From positions 2,542,001 through 2,606,000 of the forward strand of contig OZ199839.1 in assembly GCA_964304625.1 (NCBI GenBank): a DNA stretch of 64,000 nucleotides. Reading direction: 5' to 3'. Numbering within the stretch: position 1 is the stretch's first letter; every line of letters begins with the position of its first letter. Below the pieces are notes generated by a model. That model was not told the origin of the DNA, made no database searches, and saw only the letters and a program-made list of their open reading frames with translations. Both the position numbers and the translations under genes were made by a program. Positions 24,861-37,500 of the stretch are shown piece by piece. This stretch comes from Kudoa neothunni. Its lineage: Eukaryota; Cnidaria.

Positions 24861-27800
24861 ATGAATGAGGAAATAAACCACGTGGCAACGCCCATCAGCA
24901 AAATGCCACAATGGAAGCGTGTTAAAGTGAATGAAGAGGATATTGATGGTTTCATAGACTTCGAAATGATGGTAGATAGTGGGGATGAAGAAGATGAAGG
25001 CGAATCGCTAGAAATGTCCGATGTTAGTGATGTGGAAACTAACATTCGCCAACCTCAGAACGAAACAGACTCCATCGATGTTAAAAAGGTATAAAATTTT
25101 AGCCGATTTTATTAATCATCATATTTAGAGTGATGTGACAGTTAGTAGTGACTCTGAGTGGTTTAAACTTGGATTGGATTCTGTTTTAGTTAATTCATTG
25201 GTTGGTAGTGGTTTTGAGTCGCCGTTACCCGTTCAACAGTTGACTCTTGTGAAAGCTGTTCACATGAGACATGATACTGTGGTTGCTGCTGAAACTGGTT
25301 CTGGAAAAACGCTCGCCTATGTTATTCCGATTCTTCATCAAATTCTATCCATCAGGAAATCTTCCATTGAAATCTCCGATCCAAAACAACGTTGTGTACG
25401 AGCTATTATTATGACGCCCACTAGAGAGTTGGCTTCACAAGTGCATTCTCAAATAATGCAGTTATCAAAATCTTTGGACATTTATAGCATAGCTATTATT
25501 GGTGGCATTTCAGCTAGAAAACACGAACGTCTCCTCTCCAAACATCCTGAGATTATTGTTGCTACTCCCGGTAGATTATGGTCCTATTTGGATGTGACTA
25601 AAGATAACGCTGAACAAACGCAATCCCATCTATCCAACCTAAAAGGAATGAAAGTTTTTGTTGTGGACGAAGTTGACCGTATGGTGGAAAACGGTCATTA
25701 TGACGAGTTGGAGAGAATCTGCGCTACGGTCAACAAAGTTCACAACATTAAAAAGTTTGTGTTATCAGCCACACTCCAAATTGATATAAATAATTCAGCC
25801 GATGGTTCTAAAAAAGTCAAGAGAAATAAAATATCTAAAGTCCACAGTAAATATATGTTCAAGCTAATTAAGTCTAATACAGGGTCGGTTATGCTGAATT
25901 TTTTCTATCTTAAATAATTCAGCAATATAATTTTATGACTTCCTCATTGCAGTTTATAAATCTAATTTAAATTTCTTTTTATTGATTTAAATTTGTATTT
26001 TAATGGTAAAGGTTTTTTTAAATATTTTACCTTCAAAGTTGACGAAAAAGTCGTCGAATTGATTATTTTTTTCTGGAACAATGATTACCCGGTGAATATA
26101 TATATATATATATATATCACAAACTTTATTTCGTAGGTTTTTATTCAGTAATTATTAGGAATAATCAAACAAGTTAATTACCAAAAGATTACATAATTGT
26201 TAATTCTTAGATCTATTATTAATATTCATATATATATAATAATTATGCAGTATTTTTGTTAATTAAATATTATTGACCTAAAAAGTATTTAACATTTATT
26301 TTACTCGAAATAATAATAACTAAAATTATTTATGATAGAATTCTTTATTGAGAGCCTAAACTTACGATAAAGTCAAATTATAAGATTAAGAGTTGCTTCG
26401 TTGTGTGCGCCAGCAAAAATAGGGTTGAGTTATTCCATCCTTTCGTATATCAGCGATCCACAAAAATCGTGTTGTATTTTATATATGTTAGCTTAAATGT
26501 GTTTGAAAAATTTAAAACTTTTTTGAGTAGTATAAATTAGTCACGTGATCCCGTTTAAAATTTAGTCCCTATCGTTTAATGAGAATGGAACTGTTATATT
26601 TTTTTGTATTGTTTCAATATGTTGATGCATTTTCACGCTCCATGTATATTTTTTTATTGATTTAACAAATAAATTGAACTAAATTTAATTTTGAATGTTT
26701 TTATTGATTTTTCCACGATGTAATAAATATTATATCATCTCATATACTTGCTTGAAATAAATATGACATAAACCTATTTTTTACACTGTTAAAATATCCC
26801 CATTCATATATTAAGATTGAAATTGGATAAAGATGTTTATTGATTAATTTAGAGTATTATTTTGATTATTTTTGGCGTTAATATAACTTAGTTAAAATTC
26901 ACACACGAAAAATGAAAATATCCATGTTTATCCACTTCACTTTTATTGTTGTGCACACGCGCCTTTTTTATATTCTAACCAATCTTTTATTTATTTATTT
27001 TATTAATTATTTAACATAAATAAGGAGTAGTGTATTAATTATTTATACAGAGTATATTTATTTTCAGTCATCAATTTTTATATTCATTTATATTATATTT
27101 TAATAATTATAATAAAATAAAAAAATTTCTGTTTTGGTTAATAAATAAATTTTATGATAAAATATTGATTTTAGTCTATAAAATTTTAACAAGAAATCTA
27201 TAAAATCCAATCTGTGTGTGCCCTTAAGTATTTATATTCTACATAAGGTAAAAATAATAGAAAGACATTGATTTAACTTTTAAAGTTTTATTATTTTTCC
27301 AAAAATCTTTTTTATTATTGCAACTTCGAAAATTATCGAATCAATTAAAAATCACTGCTTATTGATTTAAAAATTGTTTAAATGGATTATTTGACTTCAA
27401 CAATGAAATTAAAATTCACCCTTGTATACTAAAATCTTCTGTGTTAATTTAGCTGTTATCAATCTATGTAGAGTAGTCGTTTGTATGCATGTGATTTTTG
27501 GAATGAGCTTATTAATTGTTATTTCGTTCATCAAATTTTTTTAAATTTTTTAAAAGGGTGGATTTTAAGCTACTTTATATTTTTATATTTCTTCTATATA
27601 TTAAAACAGTATTTATACAATTTTTTCTTATTAGAATATGTCAAATCTCAAGTGATGCTGAATAGTTCACGCTAGTTTTATATAAATTAAAACACTTAAT
27701 TTGGAGTTTTCAATTTATTTTTAAAATCCATAATTAAATGAGACGAATAAAATTCCGTATTCTCTTCTGGTTTAAAATAAAAATATGTGTTTTAAAATGC

Positions 27801-28870
27801 ATTGAACGCCAGAAAATTATTTTTCTAATATAAATTCATAATATAATAAAAGATATTTTTAATGGCTTATAAATAAAATTCTTCTTTATTGAAAATAATA
27901 AGTAATATTTAATTGAGATTATTAATGTAAAATTTGTTGCAGCCCTTTTTTATTCGAATTTAATAAAAAATAATAATCAAATTGTTAATAAATTAATTAG
28001 GCTGCCAACAAAAGATCATAGAAGAACTGAAAATCAATCTTGAAAAGGCCAATATAATAGATATGAGTAAAAAAAATATGACACCGGACGCTCTGAAGGA
28101 GTATCGTGTGTTATGTGATGAGAATGAAAAAGAATTTTATTTGTATCAATTTCTGTCGGAGCATAGTTCTGAAAAAAATCTCGTATTTTTCAACAAAGTG
28201 GAAAGTGTTAAACGTATAGGAGCGTTGTTTGGCTACCTTAAAAAACAACCAATGTTATTATACGGTAAACAAATGCAACGGAAAAGATTCGAAGCTGTGG
28301 AGAATTTCAACGCTAATAACGCACTTCTGTTCACGACTGATATAGCTGCTCGAGGAATTGATTTCGCAAATGTGGATAATGTGATCCACTTTGATGTCCC
28401 CACTCAGTGGTGACTCATATGTTCATAGAAGCGGTAGAGCAGCTCGTTGTTTTAGAAAAGGATTATCATTGATTCTATTGACTGCTCCTGAAATTCACAA
28501 GTATCAAGAAATTCTGAAAAAGCTCAATAGAAACCAAACTGATCAAGTAATTTAATTTAAAATAATTATCACATAATTTGTTTAATATTTTTATTAGCAA
28601 CTACCAAAATACGCATTTAAATGCGATCCTAACCTAGATCCAAAGGCCATAAAGTCGACTATCAAATTGGCGCTTAAAATTGTTGATAATGATATTCTGA
28701 TTGAGAAGAAAATAAAAAACAAAAGTTGGTTTAAAAAGCAAGCTAAAATGGCTGATATTGATATCGATCCAGACTATTGTAAAGGAGTGCAAGATAACAC
28801 AGTAGACCGATTGAAAGTTGAAAACAAAAAACTCAAAGTCCAACTTAATAAGACTTTAACTAGTATGTAG
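24861..28870 (+). CDS. ddx24: DEAD-box RNA helicase, DDX24/Mak5 type
   Basis: Mak5/DDX24 is an ATP-dependent RNA helicase of 60S ribosome assembly in the nucleolus. Exons: 24861-25088, 25129-25846, 28001-28546, 28598-28870; one intron is 2154 nt, the others 40 and 51. An acidic N-terminus precedes the Q motif (GFESPLPVQQ), motif I (AETGSGKT), Ia (PTRELA), Ib (TPGR), II, III (SAT), then helicase C with TTDIAARGID and YVHRSGRAAR. The phrase DRMVENGHYDEL after motif II and the C-terminal block are DDX24-like. Motif II reads DEVD rather than DEAD. After FDVP the frame shifts by one base at a CCCC run (28398-28401); with three C the spacing to YVHRSGR is the usual five residues and the exons sum to 588 codons. 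This may be a sequence error or a real lesion. The start follows a 3-codon upstream ORF overlapping it. Confidence 0.9.
25847..28000 (+). other. Large intron of the helicase gene
   Basis: At 2154 nt it is about fifty times the usual intron length here. It contains a (TA)n tract at 26096-26118 and otherwise AT-rich DNA. I saw no nested gene or transposon ends. Confidence 0.7.
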
Positions 28871-28984
28871 AAAATTATATTTTTGTATTATTTAAAAAAA
28901 CAAATTTTCCAACAAATACAAACATATTAAAACAAAAAAATATTCATCAACACATGAAACTAATTGAAAAAGTAGATTTAGCTT

Positions 28985-29155
28985 TTAGTAGGTGCGACCC
29001 CGTTCCAGTTCTTCCAACTCTAGGATATTCATTTTAAAATAAACGAAAAAATACGATTATTTTACCTTCGATGCAATATTTTACTTTGAGGGTGACAAAT
29101 CCTTTAATAATAAACATAATAATTATATAATTTAAAACTGATTAACCACAACAAA

Positions 29156-29187
<32 letters not shown>

Positions 29188-30154
29188 TACTTTCACAGCT
29201 TGAGACAATATCTTTAACTTGGTCATGAGTGGCATGTTCCACATCCTACACAAGTGAAAATATAAATTAATTCAATAAATATAATACCACTCCATTTATT
29301 TGGATGATTTTATCTCCTCTTTTCAATTTTTTACAACTATAGAATAACTTAATATGACATCTTTGAAATATTCTACTTAAAAGCGCTGGTCCCTTTCAAT
29401 ATTTTTGATATGTAGATAGGAGTGTTTAAGTGAGACCCTCCAATGATATTAAATCCCAGAGAATCGTCACCATTCTATTTTAAAATCCAATTTGACCAAC
29501 CTAAAAATAATACTTACTTTTTCTACATGGATCAATCGGATATCTCTTTTATTGTATATTGAGTTCATTGATGAGTTGGGTTTGGATGATATTTCCTCAT
29601 AGTAGCTTATTAGAAGGCTCGCGTAGTTACCTTTGGGAGTTGCTGGTTTCTTCATGGTGTAAGGAATTTGCGGAATTATTGGCGACGAAATTGGAGAACT
29701 ATTTGTGTGGTTGCTGGTGAATTCAACTGATGTACTGGTTGATAATTTTGTAGTATCTTCTTCTAAAACAGTATCCATTTGATTATGTTCTTTGATGCTG
29801 AGGGTATTTTCAAGAAAAGATGTATTATGTGTTTGTTCAGGCTGTAGATTTGCATATGCCTGTCATACCCTTAGTTAATTACCACAAAAACTTCACATTA
29901 CTTGTGTGATAGTCTTAAACAAGTTAGAATCCATGATTTCTTTTATTTTCAATGCACAAACCTTTACATCATTGTCTAAACCAACAATTTATTATGTCAT
30001 ATTTGATCCAACATGGGCCTCATTTAATTCGTTGTGAATTACCATGATTCCCCTCTAAAATACTGTTTATCTTGCATATAAATTTTTCCACCTCTAAATA
30101 TAATACAGCTATTTTAATATAATTTTATTAGGACTGATAACTTGTGTTGATCAT
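28985..30154 (-). CDS. lin7: LIN7/Veli-type L27-PDZ scaffold protein
   Basis: LIN7 joins LIN-2/CASK and partners at cell junctions and synapses. Exons (minus): 30142-30154 (tentative), 30043-30093, 29902-29975, 29518-29859, 29377-29474, 29288-29336, 29191-29245, 29066-29101, 28985-29019; 753 nt, 250 aa, all phases closed. The L27 domain is at about residues 5-48 (LKIKEIMDSNLFKTITQAY). A Ser/Thr/Asn/Pro-rich linker follows, about 70 residues longer than in typical LIN7. The PDZ domain is at about 155-240, with LGFNIIGG carboxylate loop, PIYISKIL and LKRGDKIIQING, all very LIN7-like. The tail after PDZ is short and charged (ELEELERGRTY). The stop lies 114 bp from the helicase stop, so the genes are tail to tail. 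A TA microsatellite sits in one intron. The first 13-nt exon uses a weak GTTATC donor and could be wrong. Confidence 0.85.
29160..29188. repeat. (TA)n microsatellite in a LIN7 intron
   Basis: About 14 TA units directly inside the donor of the 89-nt intron 29102-29190. Length variation here could alter the spacing to the splice site. Confidence 0.85.
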
Positions 30155-30453
30155 CCCAATTTCACAAGACAACTAAAACACACCTATCTTCTATCTCCAC
30201 CTGCTAACAAAAACAGCGAATGACTATCCGACAACAATCTGTAAGTCACATAGGAACTTAACGCGACAATGTTTGTTTCCCTGTTGTTACCTTGACAATT
30301 AAAAACTACCCGTCAACCCAAATAACGTTAAATTGAATTTTTTGTTAACTATTTCTCAAATTATGAACAAATGTCATTGACGAGCTAATTTAAAGACACA
30401 GCAATAAAAATAAATCAAACAATATATAGTTCGTAAGAGCTAGAATCGGGTTA

Positions 30454-31042
30454 TTAATTTTCATGGACCGTCTCGTTAACCCATTGTAGATACTTTGGAT
30501 TGCCGTCTATCACCTACAACAATTGATGACTTCAACAAATTAATCAAAATATACTACCTCAGTAAAGATTATTTCTGGTACATCACAGTCATGCATTTTT
30601 CTAGATTTTTAATTAAAAGATAAATACTATTCAAAAAACTACAAAATTTGTTGTGTAACTTGCGGGATCTTTTCTTTTGTAGTTTTTAATATCTTTAAAA
30701 CAATAAAATGGCCGATCAGAATATAAACCAATATACAACTAAAACTTCTTCGTCCTCATTTATTTTTCCCTCCCACACATATCTTTAAATAGGCAAATAT
30801 AATAGAAAATAATGTTTAATCGTTAATTTTACATTGATACTACTTTAGGAATAATATTTGAACATGCGACCAATTTCTGTTGAACCAAACTCCTAATTCG
30901 GTACAATTAAAGCGGTTTCAAATTAACTATAGGTTGTTCCTGTCTTTACATAACACTACCTGCAACATTGTATGGCCCTATCATATTTAGGAAAAGTCAC
31001 ATGGGCAATAACCACCATGCTTTGAAGTAGAGGGCACGACAT
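30454..31042 (-). CDS. cuta: CutA1 homologue (divalent-cation tolerance protein)
   Basis: CutA1 forms a very stable ferredoxin-like trimer; its role in animals is not settled (linked to metal tolerance and membrane-anchoring of acetylcholinesterase). Exons (minus): 30960-31042, 30833-30892, 30737-30782, 30643-30692, 30558-30600, 30454-30513; 342 nt, 113 aa, phases closed, introns 42-67 nt. Family signatures in order: QKLVACSNIIP, SIYVWEGKINEDEEVL, ILKTTKEKI and the C-terminal DCDVPEIIFTEV..GNPKYLQW, which matches the usual HPYEVPE...GN..YL.W. Length is that of a core CutA1 without a long signal sequence. The start codon is 103 bp from the divergent RRP8 start, so a shared promoter is likely. 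No single exon exceeds 28 codons, so the gene is invisible to simple ORF calling. Confidence 0.92.
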
Positions 31043-31145
31043 TTTAGAGTGAGTTCGGTTTTTAATGGAATATCACACTAACGATAATAAACGAGTCTAA
31101 CCGTTAATCTAAGTGCCATTTTATTCCCTCGTCACTATAACAACA
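31043..31145. promoter_or_regulatory. Likely bidirectional promoter of CUTA and RRP8
   Basis: Only 103 bp separate the two divergent start codons. No clear TATA or initiator is assigned. Inference from spacing alone. Confidence 0.5.
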
Positions 31146-32055
31146 ATGGGTAGCAAAAAACAAATAAAATTTTTAAAAAAGAATACCCGACCTAAAGTCG
31201 GCAAAAAACAACCGAAACGCTCACCCATCAACAACAATATCACATCTTCCCAATTTCGTTATATCAATCAACTCCTGTACACTTCAGACAGCCAATATTC
31301 GGAGAATTTGTTCAAAAATGATCCCAGCCTTTTTGATATTTATCACAATGGTTACAATCAACAAATAAAACACTGGCCCACCAATCCTTTAGATGCGGTG
31401 ATCGGTCGAATAAAATCTTTGTAACTGGATATGCGAGTTATCGTGATACATTTTTTAATTCATTTGAAGAAATAAAAAAGACCTTGTTATTGCCGATATG
31501 GGATGTGGGCAAGCACGTTTAGCAACCGAATTAAACCATTATCAAATCCACTCGTTCGATTTGGTCGCTTCCAACTCAATGGTCATCGCGTGTGACATCA
31601 AGAATGTTATTTTTAAAATGTACAAACAGATTAATCTTTTAATAATGTTTAGGTTCCACTTGAAGCTAATTCAGTTGATGTTGTGGTGTTTTGTCTCTCC
31701 TTAATGGGAACCAATTTAGGTGATTTCATAATGGAAGCCAATCGAATATTAAAAATGAAGTAGGAATTGATTGATCATTTTAAGTATGTCTAATAATGTA
31801 TAATTTAGTGGCACATTGTTGATCGCTGAAGTGGCAAGCAGATTTCAAAATGTCTCTAATTTTACAACCTCTCTCAATCAATTGGGATTTAAATTGAATT
31901 TTAATGTAATTTTTGGAATAATTTTATATTTATTTTTTATTTAGAAAAACTTGTCATCTCATTTTCTACTTTTTGAATTCAAAAAAATCATGCGACCAAC
32001 TCCTAAAAAAGGATTAAAAATCTCTCTGATGCCCTGTTTGTACAAAAAGAGATGA
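31146..32055 (+). CDS. rrp8: RRP8 / nucleomethylin, rRNA adenine methyltransferase
   Basis: Rrp8 makes m1A in 25S/28S rRNA in the nucleolus. Exons: 31146-31420, 31470-31605, 31653-31759, 31809-31905, 31945-32055; 726 nt, 241 aa, all phases closed, introns 37-49 nt. A basic N-terminus ([10 protein letters not shown]) is followed by the family block [13 protein letters not shown]. The SAM-binding motif I is [13 protein letters not shown], then FDLVA, a motif with [14 protein letters not shown], the post-motif [10 protein letters not shown], and the C-terminal LMPCLYKKR typical of Rrp8. The start chosen is the first ATG in frame; it is shorter than animal orthologues, which have long N-terminal extensions. 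The second intron has a GTTATT donor. The gene is divergent from CUTA. Confidence 0.93.
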
Positions 32056-34553
32056 TAAATAGCGTTGTGACTTGTTAGATAATAAAAAATTAGTTACTGT
32101 GCATATTTTTATCTTTACTGTGATGAGAGTATTTTTTGCTATTGAGTTCACAAAATAGTAAAAATATGTAATAATATTATTAAATGATTCCTTAGTCGGA
32201 GATACATATTTTGGAGCATACTAATTTATGATTTAAAATCACAAAAATCCATATGATTAAATTATTTTGGAAGTAACAAATATTCAATAATATATTTTAT
32301 GATTGTTTTAAAGGAACTAATATTCTCACAATAAGAGTATTTTTTGCTTATGTTTTTATTTTCGTTCTTTTAATTTATACAGTAATGGATCAGTCGTACG
32401 TAATCCCCTTAGGGATGAGGAAATTGTACGTACTACCGGTTCCGGTCGGGAATAATACGTACTTTTTTGGGCAAGCGCACGAAAAAATTTAAACAAAAAA
32501 TTAGATATAATTTAAATAATATTGAAAAATCGGATTTTTTAAATGCGATTTAAAATTGAGCAAACATCCGAAGTAGAATCAAATATTAACTCCACTTCTT
32601 TGAGTCATGATGCTTAAAATAGTTGCGAAACTCTTCTAAATAAAATAGGACCATATTTGAAAAGTATAATTTTTTGAAAATAATATCTTCCGTTCCTGAA
32701 GATTCGGCGACTTCTCGCCAACAGGGATGACAGTTTCTTTCGTTCATTAGTATTTTGTGAAAATTTGGAGTCTTGCGAGTGAACATGAATTTACCATCCC
32801 CACCTTAGACTATTGGAGGATTCTAAATACCGACATCTAAGAAAGTTAATAACTCTGACCAATAATTATGTGCAATATGAGATAATTATTGATTATTTTT
32901 AATTTCACACTACAATCGATCTTTTTAACAATTAAAAAAATTGTTTTTTCGCCTCTTTAATAAACTTTGATATTATAAAATTTCTGTAACCACATAAGTC
33001 ATTGGCATTGGTTGTGGGAACTCTCTAATGAAATTGGCTTAAACCTGCGCTAGAATATATATGGCGGAAATGGTAAAATAATTGATGATCTTGATAAAAT
33101 GCTCAAAAAATAGTTTCGATCAAGATTGAAAACGACGTTATTTTTCTCCAACCATGATTTAGCAATCACCCAAATTGCTCAGGGATAGATAAGATAATAT
33201 CATTAACCACATTTCTCACTAAGAGTCGCTAACATAGCTATTCCGGCATTAAATTCGTTATTCAGTCAATAAATATAAGCTTTAATTTAAATACATTTTG
33301 CTTTTGAAATTAAATACAGATATTGTTTGTTTATATCCAATTAATTGTCTCTAAAAACAAACACGTTCTTAAACGACCGATATATTTAGATTCCCTCAGA
33401 GCAAAGATCCATTCGGTCGAAAAAATTTAAAATTATGATTTCGTTCGTTTTTACTTGTAACAATCTTTGTTCGTGTGAACAAACACGAACGAAACTCATG
33501 AATTTGCCATTCTTGACCATTATGTGCATCAAGGAGAGATGAGGGACATTTCTGCAGTTCAATCAGATCTTACTTGTACCTGCAGCGAGAAATTCTCTTA
33601 CAAACATTTCTAAATGAAAAAGGGTTTTAACTATTATATACTAAGTTCAACAATTTTAATTATGTGCTCGAATATTTGAATTTAAATCCATGGAAACTAT
33701 CTCAGAATATCATTCAAGTTTTTAGAGATTTTAATGCTGATAGAGTACCAAATTCTTTTATTATCAGGGACAAAGTAAAATTTTATAGGATTGATGTTAT
33801 TGTTTATTAAATAAAGAACCAGGCACAATGTTGTTTTTCCAACATATTCCTGATTACAAATAAAATTGAGATTTTTTATTTAAGTAAAATTTATTGTTAG
33901 AAACAAGGATTTACAAAATAGAAATGAGTTGTATACTGCCATTATGGATATAACCAATGAAATATCAATCGAACAATGCTCAGATTGCTTAAACAATTCT
34001 GAAATGTATTTTATTAGGTGTCTAAATTATGGTGTTATTTGAAATTAAGGATTTAATATATTTTCGTTAAAAATTGGTCTGAAATAATTGCATGTTGACC
34101 TGAAATCTCGTAGTGGCGCGTTAGTCGAAAGTTGATCTTTAAACACCGTAATTTTAAAAATTATAATACTAAATAGCGTGAAATGTTCAATTGTAATTGC
34201 TTGGATTTTTTGTATGTAATTTTCAAATTTTATCCTTCGATAATATTAATTTTTCAGTCACTATACGTTGAATTCTCAATAGTTTTGTTCCGAAGTATTA
34301 AAAAAAGATTGATTGAGGCTGAAATTGAAAAAAGCGCCATAGTAGTGAGATTTTATTTTTATCGCACCATGATAAATTGATATTTCTTGTACACAACTTT
34401 GCTCCTTTTTAAACACAGGTAACGTTCACTAAAATGGTATACCAACAAAGTTTTGTGAAGAAATTAAAAATATCCATTGATATCAATAAAATTATGAAAT
34501 ATAAAGATAGGAATGGAAAGGAGTAATATTTATAGCTAATTAACTTTCTAAGG
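32056..34553. other. Intergenic DNA with one transposon remnant
   Basis: After the RRP8 stop this is AT-rich DNA. It holds the remnant at 32385 and a 59-codon open stretch at about 33637-33812 (contains NIIQVFRDFNADRVP) that I cannot assign. No gene was assembled. Confidence 0.4.
32385..32800. mobile_element. Remnant of the same TIR family as 15312-16046
   Basis: Left end ATGGATCAGTCGTACGTA after a TA, then homology to 15312-15830 minus the nested MITE. It includes a minus-strand frame at 32586-32786 with VLFYLEEFRNYFKHHDSKKW, possibly a decayed DNA-binding or transposase piece. The right terminus was not found. Confidence 0.55.
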
Positions 34554-37500
34554 CAGTGGTTCCCTACAAGTGTTACTCTCGCATCCCCAGGCAACCACCA
34601 AAACTATGTCCGCACCCAACGGTAATTCACCGTAAAAAGGATTAAAGAAAATCATTTCTCTAATACGACCTTAATTACAATTTAAATTTATACATTTCAA
34701 ATTTAATGTATAAACTATTCTTAGGATTAATTGGATTTTATAAAACTACCGACTGGAACAAATTTTCAAGAATGTTCTTGATTAATTTTCCATATTTTAA
34801 ACTTGAAAATACAAAAAAATATTTTATATGCATAACTTAATTAATTTTATCTTTTAAAAATTTTACTATGAAAATCCAAATAAATCTATTTTTTTAATTA
34901 TTTACGTACAGTGTTCAAAATAAGAATGAAATTGGCACGCAAAGAAACCAATAAATCCGTTGAAAAAATATTTTAGGAACAACAAAAAGGATAAAATATT
35001 TTTTAATTATCTACTTTCCTGATCTTTGAGATCGTTAATTAACATTTAAATCATGGTTCTTTGTTAGTTACCGAGATTCGAAAATCATTCTCAGGATTTA
35101 ACAAATTTTTATATTTGTTTTTTATATGCAACAAAAATGAAAAACCAGACACACAACCAATTAATGGAAAACGGAACTAGAATACTTCACTCTCGTATTG
35201 CAAGAGATGGATAAGCAGTCAGAGCATGGCATCATAATTCTTCAAGTGTATTTGATTCAAATACGAGTCTCATCGCTTGACTTTCTTGTAAATCAATTAG
35301 CTCCTCTACATCGTGATCGTCATTACGTATATTTACAAATTTAAATGAAAATAAGTTGATGATCCAAACGTCGGATGCGTCCAAATTTCCTGCCGAAAAA
35401 TACCTATCAAATGAGAGAATCAACATTTTAAGGTAGTAAACAATGACAGCCATTACATCTAGTATAAATTTTTGATTATTTTCAACCTAAAGAACTTCAT
35501 TGAGTGATTCAAAATTTGCGAAATTTTCAACTTATATTCTCGAGCTCCACAAAAGTAATTTCTTACAAAATGAACGCAGTTTTCCGGAGGATCTCACAAT
35601 AATCATTCCCTTTCCTTTCCTTCCCTTGAATTGAATTGAATAATTCAAATCGTTTTTATGTAAAAATATATCTATCAAATAGACCAGTACTATTAAAAAG
35701 TTCGGCTACTCAGAAGCATCAAACAGCTCTGAATTTTGTTTGCTTCAAAATTCTTTGAGTTCGTTTCTATAGCTAAAAAATCTTCCCAAGATTTTACCTC
35801 GAGAAAGTCATCTTACTTTTTTATGAATTAATAAAACTAAAGAATCATCGTTGAATTCACCACTGCAAAAAACCTTGAACAAGCGATGATTTAAAGCTCT
35901 TCCACGAATAAAATTAACGATTTCCACAATACATCCAAAATTTTCTTAAAATTATCCGGTAAAGTATAGACATCAACGCTTGACGACGAAGAAAACAATG
36001 TGTAAACAAAACATCGGGTACTTCAGTTCTAATCAATGAAACAAATCCAGACCTATTACCTAGCATGACTCATGACTGGACCTCTGTCAATGCAAACAGA
36101 CCCAATTCGATTCGATGAAATTTTCATATTATTGAAAAAGGTTTCACTGTATTAAATATGTCTTTCGCAGTCGTTATGATTTCAAGAAGTTTATAGAAAA
36201 GAAACTCTTCCTCGATTGGGGTTTCCTTTATATAGCGAAGAAAGCAGAAAAGTTGACTACAATTTTCGACATCCGTGGATTCATCCAACTGAATTTAAAC
36301 TTTCAAAGGTTATTATTTGATATACAGAATTATTTGTTTAAGGATATCCTCTCCAGTAGCGTTGATTCTATTTCGAACAACATTATTCGACTTAGAAATC
36401 CTTTTATATTTATTTGCAGCATCTTCACCCAATACAATTCGTGCTGATTCAATAATGCAGGGTTTTATAAGATTCTCTGCAATTTTGTGTGGATTTTTAT
36501 TTTTTCTATTTCATAAGCAAGGATTTATCCAGAGAAACTAATCCCAATTTTGGATGTGTGCCTTCATATCATAGCGGATTCTTTTTTTTTCAATGAATCA
36601 AAATCATTTCCTATCTGTGAACTTCCACCGTGTTTAACCCCCAAAATGCACTTCAAGTTTTGATGATTTCAGATTTGAATTGGAAAACGTTGAACTACAA
36701 AGCACACAACGAGGTAGATCGATCCCTTCAATAACAATATTTGTGATACCAAATCGAATGTAATGCTCCTTCCATTTTCTAACCTTTTGTTGATCCATCA
36801 TAATTCAAACATTTGGAATATTAAAAGAGATTACAGAAATAGAATCCAGATTTATTCTGTTTTTGATTATTGCATCCACAAAACAATATCAGTATTTAAA
36901 TCTATAACTTAAACCATAAAAAAAGATGCGTCAAGATTTTATTTATTAAAATATCAAATCTAAATTGTTAAGTTTTTAAGCGAAGCGAATAAATCGTTGT
37001 AAATTGGAAAATCAAGATCAATACCTATGTCCAAAACGTGATTAGTGATTGTTAATATGTGGGCGACAACGAAAATACTTGAAATTATTATAATATTAAA
37101 CGCTCTGGAATCATTTACTTATATAAAATAAATTTTGTACTATCTATAATTTTTGATGATCTAGACTTAAATTTATACATGAAATAATTTCGTGAAATGT
37201 GTATCATCTATAAAACATTATTCAACAATATTTTTTATACCTTTTTTAAAAACAATCAAAAATGGAAGCATTATTAATAATATATCAATGATAACTCTCG
37301 AATGTTAGCAATAAGAAAGCCAAACACATTCACACTCACCTCCTTATACTTATTAAATATATGTCAGCGTAATGTTTTATTAAAATGGACTAAATAGAAT
37401 TATCCACTGTAGATGCAGCAGACACTACCATTAGGGTAAGATTCGGTAATAGAATATACTGGCAACGATTCATTTTTAGTATCGGTACATTTAATATTAT

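Noticed and set aside
33637-33812. A 59-codon plus-strand open stretch containing NIIQVFRDFNADRVP
   Set aside because: Too short, no partner exons found and no family recognised.
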